Both the position numbers and the translations under genes were made by a program. A DNA stretch of 64,000 bases from Nesterenkonia aurantiaca (GTDB taxonomy: Bacteria > Actinomycetota > Actinomycetes > Actinomycetales > Micrococcaceae), in assembly GCF_004364585.1 (NCBI RefSeq), contig NZ_SOAN01000002.1, positions 284,530-348,529 of the forward strand, in the 5' to 3' direction. This document shows positions 8,287 through 19,346 of this stretch, piece after piece (positions within the stretch are counted from its first letter, which is position 1; every line of letters begins with the position of its first letter). The notes under the pieces are model-generated. The model made no database searches. It was given only the letters and a program-made list of their open reading frames with translations, and was not told the origin of the DNA.

Positions 8287-9839
8287 TTCTTGGCCTCCGC
8301 GAGGGGGATTTCGTCGATTTCGAATTCGGCATCGGGTCCTGGGTCGCAGCCGCCGCCAGGGTTCTGCGAGGAATCGGCCGGCTGCTCCAGCAGCATCTTC
8401 CCCCGGCGGCTCTCCGGCGGAAGCTTGATCGGGTAGACCCCGGAGAAGCAGGCGGTGCACAGGGTGGAGCGGGGCTGCTGGGTGGCGGCGATCATCCCGT
8501 CCTCGGAGATGTAGGCCAGCGAGTCGGCCCCCACCGCCTGGGTGATCTCGTCCATGGTGGCGCCGTTGGCGATCAGCTCGGCCCTGGAGGCGAAGTCGAT
8601 CCCGTAGAAGCAGGGCCATTTCACCGGTGGGGAGGAGATCTTCACATGGATCTCGGCGGCGCCGGCCTCCTTGAGCATCCGCACGATCGCACGCTGGGTG
8701 TTGCCGCGCACGATCGAGTCATCCACGACCACCACGCGCTTGCCGCGGACCACATGGTCCTGGACGTTGAGCTTGAGCCGGATCCCGAGCTGGCGCAGGG
8801 TCTGCGAGGGCTCGATGAAGGTCCGACCGACATAGGCGTTCTTGATGAACCCCTGCGCGAACGGGAGCCCGGAGGCCTCGGCGTAGCCCACCGCCGCCGG
8901 GGTTCCGGATTCGGGGACCGGAATCACGATGTCGGCGTCGTGGGTGTCCTCGCGGGCCAGCTGGCGGCCCATCTCGACCCGGGACTCATAGACCGAGCGG
9001 CCATTGATGTTGGCATCCGGGCGGGCCAGGTAGACGTATTCGAAGACGCAGCGCGAAGGGTTGGCGGCGGCGAAGCGGTGGGAGCGCACGCCGTCGGAGT
9101 CGATGGCGATCAGCTCGCCGGGCTCGATCTCGCGGATCACCGAGGCGCCCACGGTGGCCAGCGCCGACTGCTCCGAGGCGACCACCCAGCCGCTGGCGAG
9201 GCGTCCCAGCACCAGCGGGCGCACGCCGTGCGGATCCCGGGCGGCGTAGAGCGTGTTCTCGTTCATGAACACCAGGCAGAATGCGCCCTCCAGGGTGGGC
9301 AGCAGCGCCATCGCCTGAGCTTCGAGGCTGTCTCCGGGCTGTTCCTTCAGCAGCGCGGTCACCAGCGCGGTGTCGGTGGTGTTGCCCTGGTTGAGTTCGC
9401 CGAAGTCGGCACGTCCGTGGCGTTCGATGATCCGGTCGCGCAGATCTGCGGAGTTCGTCAGGTTGCCGTTGTGGCCCAGGGCCACGGTGCCGTGCGGGGT
9501 GTCCCCGAGGGTGGGCTGGGCGTTGGACCACTGGCTGGCCCCGGTGGTGGAGTAGCGGCAGTGCCCGACGGCGATGTGCCCGGTCAGCGAGTTCAGCGTG
9601 GACTCGTCGAAGACCTGGGAGACCAGGCCGAGGTCCTTGTAGACCCGGATGCTCTTGCCGTCGGAGGCGGCGATCCCGGCAGACTCCTGGCCGCGGTGCT
9701 GCAGCGCGTAGAGCCCGTAGTAGGCCAGTTTGGAGACTTCCTCTCCGGGTGCCCAGACGCCGAAGACACCGCATTCGTCCTGCGGCAGCGGGTCCTCGTC
9801 GAGGAGATTGAAGTTCAGCCGACCATCATTCCGGGTCAT
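8283..9839 (-). CDS. purF: Amidophosphoribosyltransferase
   Basis: The committed enzyme of purine synthesis: PRPP plus glutamine gives 5-phosphoribosylamine. The glutaminase nucleophile is Cys23 in DECGVFGVW; the preceding 22 residues are a propeptide, removed in the class of PurF to which this belongs. The PRPP-binding motif VVVVDDSIVRGNT is clear. C-terminal cysteines (TLCTACFSG) suit the iron-sulfur-containing subclass. The ATG at 9839 was preferred over one at 9881 because the latter only adds unconserved residues; AGAGGA lies about 10 nt before 9839. About 518 residues, normal length. The start overlaps the small membrane protein gene upstream by 14 nt. Confidence 0.96.
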   Translation of the reverse strand: MTRNDGRLNFNLLDEDPLPQDECGVFGVWAPGEEVSKLAYYGLYALQHRGQESAGIAASDGKSIRVYKDLGLVSQVFDESTLNSLTGHIAVGHCRYSTTGASQWSNAQPTLGDTPHGTVALGHNGNLTNSADLRDRIIERHGRADFGELNQGNTTDTALVTALLKEQPGDSLEAQAMALLPTLEGAFCLVFMNENTLYAARDPHGVRPLVLGRLASGWVVASEQSALATVGASVIREIEPGELIAIDSDGVRSHRFAAANPSRCVFEYVYLARPDANINGRSVYESRVEMGRQLAREDTHDADIVIPVPESGTPAAVGYAEASGLPFAQGFIKNAYVGRTFIEPSQTLRQLGIRLKLNVQDHVVRGKRVVVVDDSIVRGNTQRAIVRMLKEAGAAEIHVKISSPPVKWPCFYGIDFASRAELIANGATMDEITQAVGADSLAYISEDGMIAATQQPRSTLCTACFSGVYPIKLPPESRRGKMLLEQPADSSQNPGGGCDPGPDAEFEIDEIPLAEAKK

Positions 9840-10149
9840 GCGCAGGAGTCCTCTCTGCAGAGTCGAGCTTCTGCAGGTCATAAGTGCGGGTGCGCTTCCG
9901 AGAGCGCCAGTCGATGAACAGCCAGGTCACAGCGCCCAGGGCGAGGCCAGGCATCGCGAAGGCGACGGTGAGATAGCCCAGCGAACCGCCGAGCGAATAG
10001 TCATCAGCCGGTCCGGTGACCAGCACGACGACGACGGCGGCCAGCACGGCCGCGAACACACCTGCGATGAGGAAGGGGCTCAGTCTGGGGGTGGGACGAA
10101 CGGTCACCTGCCGAGGCTCCGACTCGCCGGACTGCTCGCGTGAAGACAT
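9826..10149 (-). CDS. Small two-helix membrane protein upstream of purF
   Basis: A 107-residue protein with a short charged N-terminus, two hydrophobic segments (about residues 25-43 and 55-78) and a basic, then polar, C-terminal tail (RSRKRTRTYDLQKL). I do not recognise a family. The ATG at 10149 is chosen because a TAGCAT hexamer lies 7 nt upstream, matching the leaderless arrangement of other genes here; an ATG at 10158 is possible. It is first in an apparent operon with purF and purM, whose promoter would therefore be here. Confidence 0.6.
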   Translation of the reverse strand: MSSREQSGESEPRQVTVRPTPRLSPFLIAGVFAAVLAAVVVVLVTGPADDYSLGGSLGYLTVAFAMPGLALGAVTWLFIDWRSRKRTRTYDLQKLDSAERTPAHDPE

Positions 10150-10156
10150 ATCCCAC

Positions 10157-10162
10157 ATGCTA
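10157..10162 (-). promoter_or_regulatory. -10-like hexamer TAGCAT for the purF-purM operon
   Basis: Reads TAGCAT on the minus strand, 7 nt before the ATG at 10149. Fits a leaderless transcript that would carry the small membrane protein, purF and purM. Confidence 0.45.
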
Positions 10163-10239
10163 CCGGCCCAGCCTGGGTGCCTGGCACCTGCGAACTGGTG
10201 CTCGGGTTGATCGGCCGCAGCGGCGGGGCCGGGGAGGGT

Positions 10240-10605
10240 TCACCGGTGGCGCGGCAGCAGGGGCAGCAGCGCCGAGAGGTCCGCGCGGGTGCCGGAGGCG
10301 GAGATCCGCCCGGCGGCACTGGCGCTCGCCCAGCCGGTGGCCCCGGTGGCGAGCTCCAGCCAGTCCTGCGGGGCGAGTTCGACCACGTTGGGCGGGGTAC
10401 CCCGGGAGTGGTTGGGCCCCTCGATGCACTGGGTCACCCCGAAGGGCGGGACCCGGACCTCCACGGAGTTCCCCGGGGCCAGCTCGGCAAGCTCCTCGAG
10501 GCAGTACCGCACGGCAGCGGCCACGGTCCTGCGGTCGGAGTCTCCTGACTCCCACGCGCGGACCGCGGCCCTGCCGTCCTCGGCGCTGATGCGACGTCGT
10601 GGCAT
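10240..10605 (-). CDS. Sterol-carrier-family (SCP2-like) protein
   Basis: A 121-residue soluble protein with the bacterial sterol-carrier-family pattern: an N-terminal helix (EDGRAAVRAWESG), VRYCLEELAELAPG, then VEVRVPPFGVTQCIEGP and TPPNVVELAPQDWLELATG. This small family commonly neighbours purF in actinobacteria, as in the Rv0807-purF-purM order of M. tuberculosis. The biochemical role is unknown; lipid or small-molecule binding is only implied by the fold name. It is transcribed toward the purF unit but separated from it by about 90 nt. Confidence 0.75.
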   Translation of the reverse strand: MPRRRISAEDGRAAVRAWESGDSDRRTVAAAVRYCLEELAELAPGNSVEVRVPPFGVTQCIEGPNHSRGTPPNVVELAPQDWLELATGATGWASASAAGRISASGTRADLSALLPLLPRHR

Positions 10606-10618
10606 GCTCAGCGGCTCA

Positions 10619-11995
10619 TCATCCGGCGATCTTGACCAGACGCCGGTTGACGAACTCCGCCATGCCGTAGGGGCCGAGCTCGCGGCCCACGCCGGAGCGC
10701 TTCACACCGCCGAAGGGCAGCTCGGCGGAGGTGCCGGCGGGCTCGTTGACGAAGATCATGCCGGTGTGGATCTGCTCGCCCACCCGCTGGGCGTGGGCGA
10801 CGTCGGTGGCGAACACCGAGGCTGAAAGGCCGTACTGGGTGTCGTTGGCCAGTGTCACAGCCTCTTCCTCGTCGGCGACCTTGTAGACCATGGCCACCGG
10901 TCCGAAGAGCTCTTCGCCGTAGGCGCGCATCTCTGGGGTGATCCCGGTCAGCAGGGTGGGCTGGTACCAGGCGCCCCCACGCTGGTCGAAGTCTCCGCCC
11001 AGGTGCAGGGTGGCGCCCTTCTCCACGGCGTCATGGACCTGCTCGTGGAGATCCTCGGCGGCCTGCACCGAGGACATCGGGCCGATGAACGCCTCCTCGG
11101 AGAGCGGATCGAGCAGCTCGATCTTCGAGAGCGCCTGCTGGAACTGCTCGAGGAACTCGTCGTAGAACTCCGCCGGGACGATGACACGCTTGGCGGCGTT
11201 GCAGGCCTGCCCGGCGTTGGCCATCCGGCCCTGGACCGCGCCCTTGACCGCCTGGGGCAGGATCTCGCGATCCAGCACCAGCAGCGGGTCGTTGCCGCCG
11301 AGCTCCAGGACGACCTTCTTCAGGTGCTCCCCGGCGGTGGCGGCGACCTTGGTGCCGGCGCGCTCGGAGCCGGTCAGCGAGATGCCCGCGACGCGGGGGT
11401 CCGGGATCACGATGTCGGCGATCTGCCCGCTGGAGGCATACACGTTGGTGTAGGCGTGCTCCGGGAAGCCGGCGTCCCGGAAGATCTGCTCCATCGCCGC
11501 GGCGGACTCGGGGCACTGTGAGGCGTGCTTGAGCATGATCGTGTTGCCGATCATCAGGTTCGGCACCGCGAAGCGGGCCACCTGGTAGTACGGGAAGTTC
11601 CACGGCATGATGCCCAGAAGCACGCCGAATGGGCGGCTCTGCATCACGGCGCTGCCGTCCGGGGCGTCGGTGATCGGTTCATCGGCGAGGAACTCGGCGC
11701 CGTGGTCGGCGTAGTAGTGGAAGATCGAGATCACGATGTCGAGCTCGGAGCGGGCCTGCTTCATCGGCTTGCCCATCTCGCGGGTGATGATCGTGGCCAG
11801 CTCGTCCTTGCGCTCCTGGTAGATCGCGGCCGCGCGGCGCAGCAGCTCGGCGCGCTCGGAGAGCTCGGTCTTCGACCAGCTGGTGAAGGTCTCGGCGGCG
11901 TGATCGAGCGTCTCGCGGAGCTGATCGTCGGTGAGGGTGGCGAACTCCGCCTCGACCTCACCGGTGGCTGGGTTGGTGACTTTGTAGTCGGCCAT
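10619..11995 (-). CDS. NAD(P)-dependent succinate-semialdehyde dehydrogenase-like enzyme (GabD1 type)
   Basis: A complete 458-residue aldehyde dehydrogenase. It starts [11 protein letters not shown], carries the [10 protein letters not shown] block, the LELGGNDP glutamate loop and [12 protein letters not shown] with the catalytic cysteine, and ends with [17 protein letters not shown]. The short N-terminus and length match GabD1-type enzymes that oxidise succinate semialdehyde to succinate. The ATG at 11995 is used because [11 protein letters not shown] begins there; the frame is open further upstream without conserved sequence. The 240-nt region upstream (11996-12235) contains an AT-rich patch near 12125-12140 that may hold the promoter. 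Its stop lies 13 nt upstream of the sterol-carrier gene's start. Confidence 0.9.
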   Translation of the reverse strand: MADYKVTNPATGEVEAEFATLTDDQLRETLDHAAETFTSWSKTELSERAELLRRAAAIYQERKDELATIITREMGKPMKQARSELDIVISIFHYYADHGAEFLADEPITDAPDGSAVMQSRPFGVLLGIMPWNFPYYQVARFAVPNLMIGNTIMLKHASQCPESAAAMEQIFRDAGFPEHAYTNVYASSGQIADIVIPDPRVAGISLTGSERAGTKVAATAGEHLKKVVLELGGNDPLLVLDREILPQAVKGAVQGRMANAGQACNAAKRVIVPAEFYDEFLEQFQQALSKIELLDPLSEEAFIGPMSSVQAAEDLHEQVHDAVEKGATLHLGGDFDQRGGAWYQPTLLTGITPEMRAYGEELFGPVAMVYKVADEEEAVTLANDTQYGLSASVFATDVAHAQRVGEQIHTGMIFVNEPAGTSAELPFGGVKRSGVGRELGPYGMAEFVNRRLVKIAG

Positions 11996-12235
11996 GGGAA
12001 TCTGTGCCTCGCTTTTCAGTGGTCGATAGGTGACCTGTCCGCCGACGCGGCGGACTTCATCGACGGTATGGCTCCGCGCGGTGCGGCACAAGCCGATCGG
12101 GCGCTGAGCGGGGGTAGTTCACCACTGCGCGAAACCGGAACGATCTGAGGAATATAAACAGCGTGCAGCACACCTGTTCCGGGAGGTCTCGCCGGGAGCC
12201 CTTGCCGCAGCGGCGGCGGGGCCTGGAACCGGGGT

Positions 12236-13360
12236 TCAGAGGCGTTCGAGCAGCGCCGGGGCCAGCCGGATGCTGCCCACCTGCTCCGCGCCGAGGCCAC
12301 CGGTGATCGGCTTGACGATCTTGCGCAGCACCGGTCCCAGGGCGTCGAGCTCGATCACGCCGCGGGCCGCGAGCATGCTCAGTGCCACCAGGTTCGTGGC
12401 GCGGGAGGACCCGTCGAGGACCTTGACCGCGACGGCGGTGCCGTCCGGCGCCCCGACCACCAGGACGCCCTCGGCGCCGAGCTTCGCGGTCAGGCCCAGC
12501 TCCTCGAGCACCAGGGTGTTGGCCTCGCCGCGACCATGCACCGCCCACGGGTAGTCCAGCATCGCCTGGTTCACCGTGAACGCGTGGACCTCGGCGTCTC
12601 GGCGCGAGGTGGCGGCGGTGAGCTTGGAGAAGCCGCGGGCCAGCCCGGTCAGCGAGAGCGCCGGGGCGGGCGCGCCGCAGCCGTCGACCCCGACCACGGT
12701 GGGGGTCTCGCCGCAGTACTCGGTGATCACGTCCATGATCACCCGCTGCAGCGGGTGGGAGCGCTCGAGGTAGGTGTTGAGCCGCCAGCCGTTGGTGCGG
12801 GTCGCGGCCAGGAACGCTGCATGCTTGCCGGAGCAGTTGAAGGCCAGCGGGGTCTCGGTCTTGCCGGCCTCCAGGTGCACCCGCAGGTCCTGGTGCCGGG
12901 CGGGCCAGGCCGCCGGGCACTTCAGCGCCGAGGCGTCGAGGCCCTCGGCGGCGAGGACGCTCGCGGCGAGCTCCTGATGCTTGCGCGAGCCCACATGGGA
13001 CCCGCAGGCCAGGGCCACCGCCTCCGGGGAGATCAGCGCGCCGGACCGCAGCGAGGCGATGGCCTGGAACGGCTTCAGCGTGGAGCGCGGGAACATCAGC
13101 CGCTCAGGAGCGCCGATGGACTCCAGCACCACCCCGTCGGGACCCACCAGCACCGCGGAGCCGATATGTCGGGATTCCACGACGCCGGCGCGGGTCACCA
13201 CGGCGAGTTCGGCGGACTCCGCGACCGAGGCCGGCTCCAGGCCCGGCTGCTCGAAGGTTCCGGCATCGGATCCGGCGGAGGTCCCGACGGAGGCTCCCGC
13301 GGAGGCTCCGGAGGAGGACGGCACCGAGGGTGCAACGGGTGAGCGGCGCGCATCATTCAT
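12236..13360 (-). CDS. Asparaginase-II-family protein
   Basis: A 374-residue protein of the bacterial asparaginase II family (distinct from classical AnsA/AnsB). Characteristic blocks: VVTRAGVVESRHIGSAVLV, then FPRSTLKPFQAIA, ALACGSHVGSRKHQELA, and FNCSGKHAAFLAAT. The first 45 residues are a low-complexity Ser/Ala/Gly stretch that is probably not part of the fold. Likely hydrolyses L-asparagine to aspartate and ammonia in the cytoplasm, though activity within this family is little studied. A TAGACT hexamer 6 nt before the ATG suggests a leaderless transcript. It is divergent from purD-purC. Confidence 0.85.
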   Translation of the reverse strand: MNDARRSPVAPSVPSSSGASAGASVGTSAGSDAGTFEQPGLEPASVAESAELAVVTRAGVVESRHIGSAVLVGPDGVVLESIGAPERLMFPRSTLKPFQAIASLRSGALISPEAVALACGSHVGSRKHQELAASVLAAEGLDASALKCPAAWPARHQDLRVHLEAGKTETPLAFNCSGKHAAFLAATRTNGWRLNTYLERSHPLQRVIMDVITEYCGETPTVVGVDGCGAPAPALSLTGLARGFSKLTAATSRRDAEVHAFTVNQAMLDYPWAVHGRGEANTLVLEELGLTAKLGAEGVLVVGAPDGTAVAVKVLDGSSRATNLVALSMLAARGVIELDALGPVLRKIVKPITGGLGAEQVGSIRLAPALLERL

Positions 13361-13366
13361 GGCCTC

Positions 13367-13372
13367 AGTCTA
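13367..13372 (-). promoter_or_regulatory. -10-like hexamer TAGACT of the asparaginase-like gene
   Basis: Minus-strand TAGACT, 6 nt before the ATG at 13360; consistent with leaderless transcription. Confidence 0.45.
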
Positions 13373-13425
13373 CGGAGTGCGGGCCCCACGCTGCCGGAGC
13401 GGACCTGCGTCCGTGTGCCGTTCGA

Positions 13426-13431
13426 TAGGCT
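13426..13431 (+). promoter_or_regulatory. -10-like hexamer TAGGCT of purD-purC
   Basis: TAGGCT ends 7 nt before the GTG at 13439, which would place the transcript start on the start codon. No Shine-Dalgarno sequence is visible. Confidence 0.5.
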
Positions 13432-13438
13432 GAGCGAC

Positions 13439-15718
<2,280 letters not shown>

Positions 15719-15725
15719 CCCGCGT

Positions 15726-16901
15726 TCAGCGGTCGGTGCACTGCCCGGTGGAGACCGTCTCGGAGTAGCGGTCCGGGTCGGTCAGCACCGGCCCGGCCTG
15801 GTCTGCGGTGATCGCGAAGCCGACGTTGCTGCCCTCCACGGCGCGGGCGAAGACGACCCCGGCCACATCCCCGGACTGATCGATCAGCGGTCCGCCGGAG
15901 TTGCCCTGCCGGACATCGGCGCTGAGCTGGAAGATCTCCAGTGTGCTCGGGGAGCTGCCGTAGATGTTGTTGACCTGCGAGACGTCGCGCGCCTGGACCA
16001 CCGCGCTGCCCGCGGAGAACGGGCCCCCGGCCGGGTAGCCCATCACGTAGCCGGAGTCCCCGACGTCGAGGCCCTGGCTGATCTGAAGCGGCGCCACATC
16101 CAGCCCGTCCACGGCGATCAGAGCCAGGTCGGAGGCCGGATCGAAGTGCACGGCGCGGCCGCTGAGCACCTCACCGTCCGGCATCTCCACAGCGGGCTCA
16201 GCCACCCCGGCGATGACATGAGCGTTGGTCACCACACGGGTGGGGGAGACCGCGAAGCCAGACCCTGACTGGGACTGTCCACACTGTTCGGCCACTCCGG
16301 TGATCCGACCCACCGAGGCGGCGGAGGCGAGGCCGGCGTCGTTGAGATCCTGGTCCTCGGGCAGCTCCGCAGGTTCGGGCACCAGCTGAGCGATCTCCGG
16401 GATGTCAGAGTCCAGCACCGCGGTGCGGACCTGGGCGAACCAGGACTCCGCCTGGTCCGGGACCGCGGAATCGATGGTGCTCAGCACGGTGGACTGCTTC
16501 ATCGCCTGGTTCACCGCGGGGAAGCCCATGGCGGAGATGGAGAAGGACAGCAGCGCGATGACGAACACGGCGACCACCACGTTGACCAGCCCGCCGACGA
16601 GCGAGCTGATTCCGCGCACGGCGCGGGAGTTGAACATCCGCTGGACCTCGGCCCCGGCGGCGGAGCCCAGCCCGTGGCCGGCGGTCACCAGCACGATGAC
16701 GGCCGCGAGCACCGCGATCACCCGCCAGAGCGGATCAGGGACCCAGGACGCGACCAGCGGGACTGCGAAGAAGGCCGCGGTGGCACCGACCAGGAAGCCG
16801 AAGACCCCGCCCAGGGTGGCCCAGACGCCCTTGCGCAGGCCTGCCAGGAGGAAACCGAGCAGCACCACCACCAAGATCACGTCGAGTAGGGTGATTCCCA
16901 T
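15726..16901 (-). CDS. marP: Membrane-anchored serine protease, CvpA-like N-terminus (MarP family)
   Basis: A 391-residue protein. Residues 1-125 hold four hydrophobic segments of the colicin V production (CvpA) type; a linker leads to a periplasmic trypsin-like domain. The catalytic triad is His228 (TNAHVIAG), Asp258 (ASDLALI) and Ser335 (QGNSGGP). Cys207 and Cys388 match the disulfide pair known in MarP. In mycobacteria MarP protects against acid stress by acting on a cell-wall hydrolase. The start has AAGGAG about 11 nt upstream. It is divergent from crp, a neighbourhood shared with mycobacteria, and convergent with purD-purC (7 nt gap). Confidence 0.93.
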   Translation of the reverse strand: MGITLLDVILVVVLLGFLLAGLRKGVWATLGGVFGFLVGATAAFFAVPLVASWVPDPLWRVIAVLAAVIVLVTAGHGLGSAAGAEVQRMFNSRAVRGISSLVGGLVNVVVAVFVIALLSFSISAMGFPAVNQAMKQSTVLSTIDSAVPDQAESWFAQVRTAVLDSDIPEIAQLVPEPAELPEDQDLNDAGLASAASVGRITGVAEQCGQSQSGSGFAVSPTRVVTNAHVIAGVAEPAVEMPDGEVLSGRAVHFDPASDLALIAVDGLDVAPLQISQGLDVGDSGYVMGYPAGGPFSAGSAVVQARDVSQVNNIYGSSPSTLEIFQLSADVRQGNSGGPLIDQSGDVAGVVFARAVEGSNVGFAITADQAGPVLTDPDRYSETVSTGQCTDR

Positions 16902-16928
16902 CGGTGGCGGACTCCTTATGGTTCAGGT

Positions 16929-16946
16929 GGCTCTGGCTCTGGCTCT
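16929..16946 (+). repeat. Three tandem GGCTCT hexamers
   Basis: Three perfect copies in the marP-crp intergenic region, close to the marP start. The complement, AGAGCC, is the same hexamer repeated inside the ssd-like gene at 32602-32628. Confidence 0.8.
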
Positions 16947-17164
16947 TGCGCGGGATCGCGGCGAGGAAATGCGGCTCGGAGCGGCGGTTCGGGACTGCTG
17001 CACCGGGGCCGCTGCGTCGAGCCTCGGGCCGCACGGATCGGTCCCCAAAGAATGACATAGAATCCTTGGCCGCTTGCTGAACGTTTCCGCACGTCGAGGC
17101 GAACTGGTAACTTCTAAGCAACGAGACTCTGTTATCTCACACATCCAGGAAGAACGGATCGCCC

Positions 17165-17842
17165 ATGGATCTTGAAGTACTGCGCCGCGCACCGCTGTTC
17201 GCCACGCTCGACGACGACGTCTTCAGCGCCCTCATCAAAGAGCTCAATGAGGTCGACCTCTCCCGCGGGTCATCGGTCTTCCACGAGGGTGACCAGGGTG
17301 ATCAGCTCTACTTCATCATCTCCGGGAAGATCAAGCTGGGACGCACCACACCGGATGGCCGGGAGAACCTGCTGGCCGTGCTCGGCCCGGGTGAGATCTT
17401 CGGTGAGATGGCGCTGTTCAACCCCGCGCCCCGCACCGCCACAGCCACCGCGGTGTCCGAGACTCGGCTCGCCGGTCTGCGCCACGACAGCCTGCGCAAC
17501 GTGATCACCACCAACCCCGAGGTCTCGGTCCAGCTGCTGCAGGCCCTGGCCAAGCGACTGACCCGGACCAACGAGTCCCTCGCGGACCTCGTCTTCTCGG
17601 ATGTGCCCGGCCGTGTGGCCAAGGCGCTCCTGGACCTGGCCGACCGCTTCGGTCGTCCGGCTCCGGACGGCGTGTTGGTGGCCCACGAGCTCACCCAGGA
17701 GGAGCTGGCCCAGCTGGTCGGAGCCTCCCGCGAGACCGTGAACAAGGCTCTGGCCGAGTTCGTCCAGCGCGGCTGGCTGCGCCTCGAGGCGCGCGCCGTG
17801 GTGATCCTGGACATTCAGCGGATCCGCCAGCGCTCGCGCTGA
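17165..17842 (+). CDS. crp: Crp/Fnr-family transcription regulator (GlxR/Crp type)
   Basis: A 225-residue regulator. Residues 20-120 form the cyclic-nucleotide-binding beta-roll, with the phosphate-binding cassette GEIFGEMALFNPAPRTATA (Glu and Arg of the cAMP pocket present). The winged helix follows: ELTQEELAQLVGASRETVNKAL. Length and sequence match the global actinobacterial regulators GlxR of Corynebacterium and Crp (Rv3676) of Mycobacterium, which bind TGTGA-N6-TCACA sites. AGGAAG lies 13 nt before the start. The gene is monocistronic, ending at a strong hairpin. The upstream region (16902-17164) shows no clear self-binding site by eye. Confidence 0.94.
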   Translation: MDLEVLRRAPLFATLDDDVFSALIKELNEVDLSRGSSVFHEGDQGDQLYFIISGKIKLGRTTPDGRENLLAVLGPGEIFGEMALFNPAPRTATATAVSETRLAGLRHDSLRNVITTNPEVSVQLLQALAKRLTRTNESLADLVFSDVPGRVAKALLDLADRFGRPAPDGVLVAHELTQEELAQLVGASRETVNKALAEFVQRGWLRLEARAVVILDIQRIRQRSR

Positions 17843-17888
17843 GCTGAGCCCGCTGGTTTCGCCCAGCACCGACTCCAAAGATGAGTCT

Positions 17889-17941
17889 GCAGACACAGAA
17901 GGAGCGCCCGGCTCAGTGCCGGGCGCTCCTTCTGTGTCTGC
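17889..17941. terminator. Perfect 24-bp hairpin, probable bidirectional terminator
   Basis: Arms 17889-17912 and 17918-17941 are exact inverted copies with a 5-nt loop, lying between convergent crp and the ATP-grasp gene. No T-run on either side, but the position and stem length argue for bidirectional termination. Confidence 0.8.
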
Positions 17942-18014
17942 CTGCGTCTGTGGGGGAGGCGGGGCTGCGCGACCGGCAGGGATCGCGCAGGATCGCCCGA
18001 GGTGCGCCCTGAGG

Positions 18015-19346
18015 CTATTCCCCGGTGACCCGTGAGGGTGGATAGAACCGCAGGAATTTGCGCACCAGCGAGGCCTGCGCGGCCAGCAGCAGCGCCATGC
18101 GGCGCGGGCTGCGGTCGGCCGCGTAGAAGAACGGGTTCCGCCTGCCGCCAGAACGCAGGATCCGGGCGATCCGGCGTCGTCGTTCCGGGTCTGAGACGTA
18201 GCGGCTGGCCAGCCAGCCCGGCAGCACGGTGTAGACCGTCTCGGCCTGGTCCTCCACGCGGGTCGTCTCGCCCTCGGCGGAGAGCTCCCCGCGGATGAAG
18301 TCCCGCACGTAGTACTCGACCGGGTTGTTGCCAGCACCGGTGATGTAGTAGCTGGAGCGGCCCAGACGCGGGTTGAGCTCGAAGAACTTGGTCTTGCCGT
18401 CGCGCGGATCGTATTTCAGGTCGAAGTTCGCGTAGCCCACCCAGTCCAGCTCGGTGAGCAGCTTCTGTGCCTGATCCACGGCTTCGGAGTTCTTCGTCGT
18501 GAGGATCACCGAGGGGTTGCCCAGCGCGGCGGGGGAGTGGTCCTCCACCACGGTCTCGCCCCAGGAGGCGAACCTGATCACCGAGTTCTGATCGGCATAG
18601 CAGGTGAGTACCCGCATGTTCTGGTCGTCGCCGGGAACCTCCTCCTGCACCACGAAGCTGGCCCGGTACCCGGCGGCGTGGACCTTGCCGAAGAGCTCGG
18701 CGAGCTCCTCCGGGGTCTGCACCCGGTGGACCTTGTGCTTGCCCTCGAACTCGGTCCAGTACCAGGCGGTCACATCGGCAGGCTTCGCCCAGACCGGGAA
18801 GCTGAGCTCCAGCGGGAGCTGGGCGTCCAGATCGGCGCCGAAGTCCACCACCCGGGTGACCGGATGGTCCACGCCGAGATTCTCGGCCAGCGCGGTGAAG
18901 TTGTCCTTCACGGTCGCTGCGTCGAACCGAGCCCGGTCGACATAGGGGACGACCACGTCCTGGCCCAGGTCCTCCGGGTGGGCCTCGCGCAGCTCGATGA
19001 TCGCCTGCACTGTGGAGTCGATGGCGCCCAGCAGCAGGATCGGAATGCCCTGATCCCGCAGCCGCCGGATCGGGGCGAGGTTCAGCCCGGTGCGCACATG
19101 CTCCATCACCGTGCCGTTCTCGATCTCAAGGTGGGTGATGATCTTGGAATGCTTGATCATCCACATCTGGTGCTTCGAGAGCACCAGTGAGGTGATGCCG
19201 TAGGCCTCATGGAAGGCGCGGGCCGCGCCATAGGCGCCGGCGTCGCCGCCGATGATCACCGGGGCGAAGCCGACCTCGGCCCAGGCGCGCTCCTGCTCCT
19301 GCCACCGCGGGTCCTGGGTCAGGACCGGGGAGGCCTCAGCGGACAT
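18015..19346 (-). CDS. ATP-grasp carboxylate-amine ligase, D-aspartate-ligase-like
   Basis: A 443-residue ATP-grasp enzyme. The N-terminus (APVIIGGDAGAYGAARAFH, EAYGI, HSKII) resembles the N-terminal domain of Enterococcus D-aspartate ligase, which adds D-Asp to the lysine of the peptidoglycan stem as the cross-bridge. ATP-grasp features are the central PVWAKPADV region and the metal-binding FFELNPRLGRSSYY. The C-terminal 60 residues are basic and could contact membrane or lipid precursor. Many Micrococcaceae have Lys-Asp or Lys-Glu bridges, which fits. The acceptor and donor are inferred. It is downstream of ridA with an 11-nt overlap and close to a PBP. Confidence 0.8.
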   Translation of the reverse strand: MSAEASPVLTQDPRWQEQERAWAEVGFAPVIIGGDAGAYGAARAFHEAYGITSLVLSKHQMWMIKHSKIITHLEIENGTVMEHVRTGLNLAPIRRLRDQGIPILLLGAIDSTVQAIIELREAHPEDLGQDVVVPYVDRARFDAATVKDNFTALAENLGVDHPVTRVVDFGADLDAQLPLELSFPVWAKPADVTAWYWTEFEGKHKVHRVQTPEELAELFGKVHAAGYRASFVVQEEVPGDDQNMRVLTCYADQNSVIRFASWGETVVEDHSPAALGNPSVILTTKNSEAVDQAQKLLTELDWVGYANFDLKYDPRDGKTKFFELNPRLGRSSYYITGAGNNPVEYYVRDFIRGELSAEGETTRVEDQAETVYTVLPGWLASRYVSDPERRRRIARILRSGGRRNPFFYAADRSPRRMALLLAAQASLVRKFLRFYPPSRVTGE

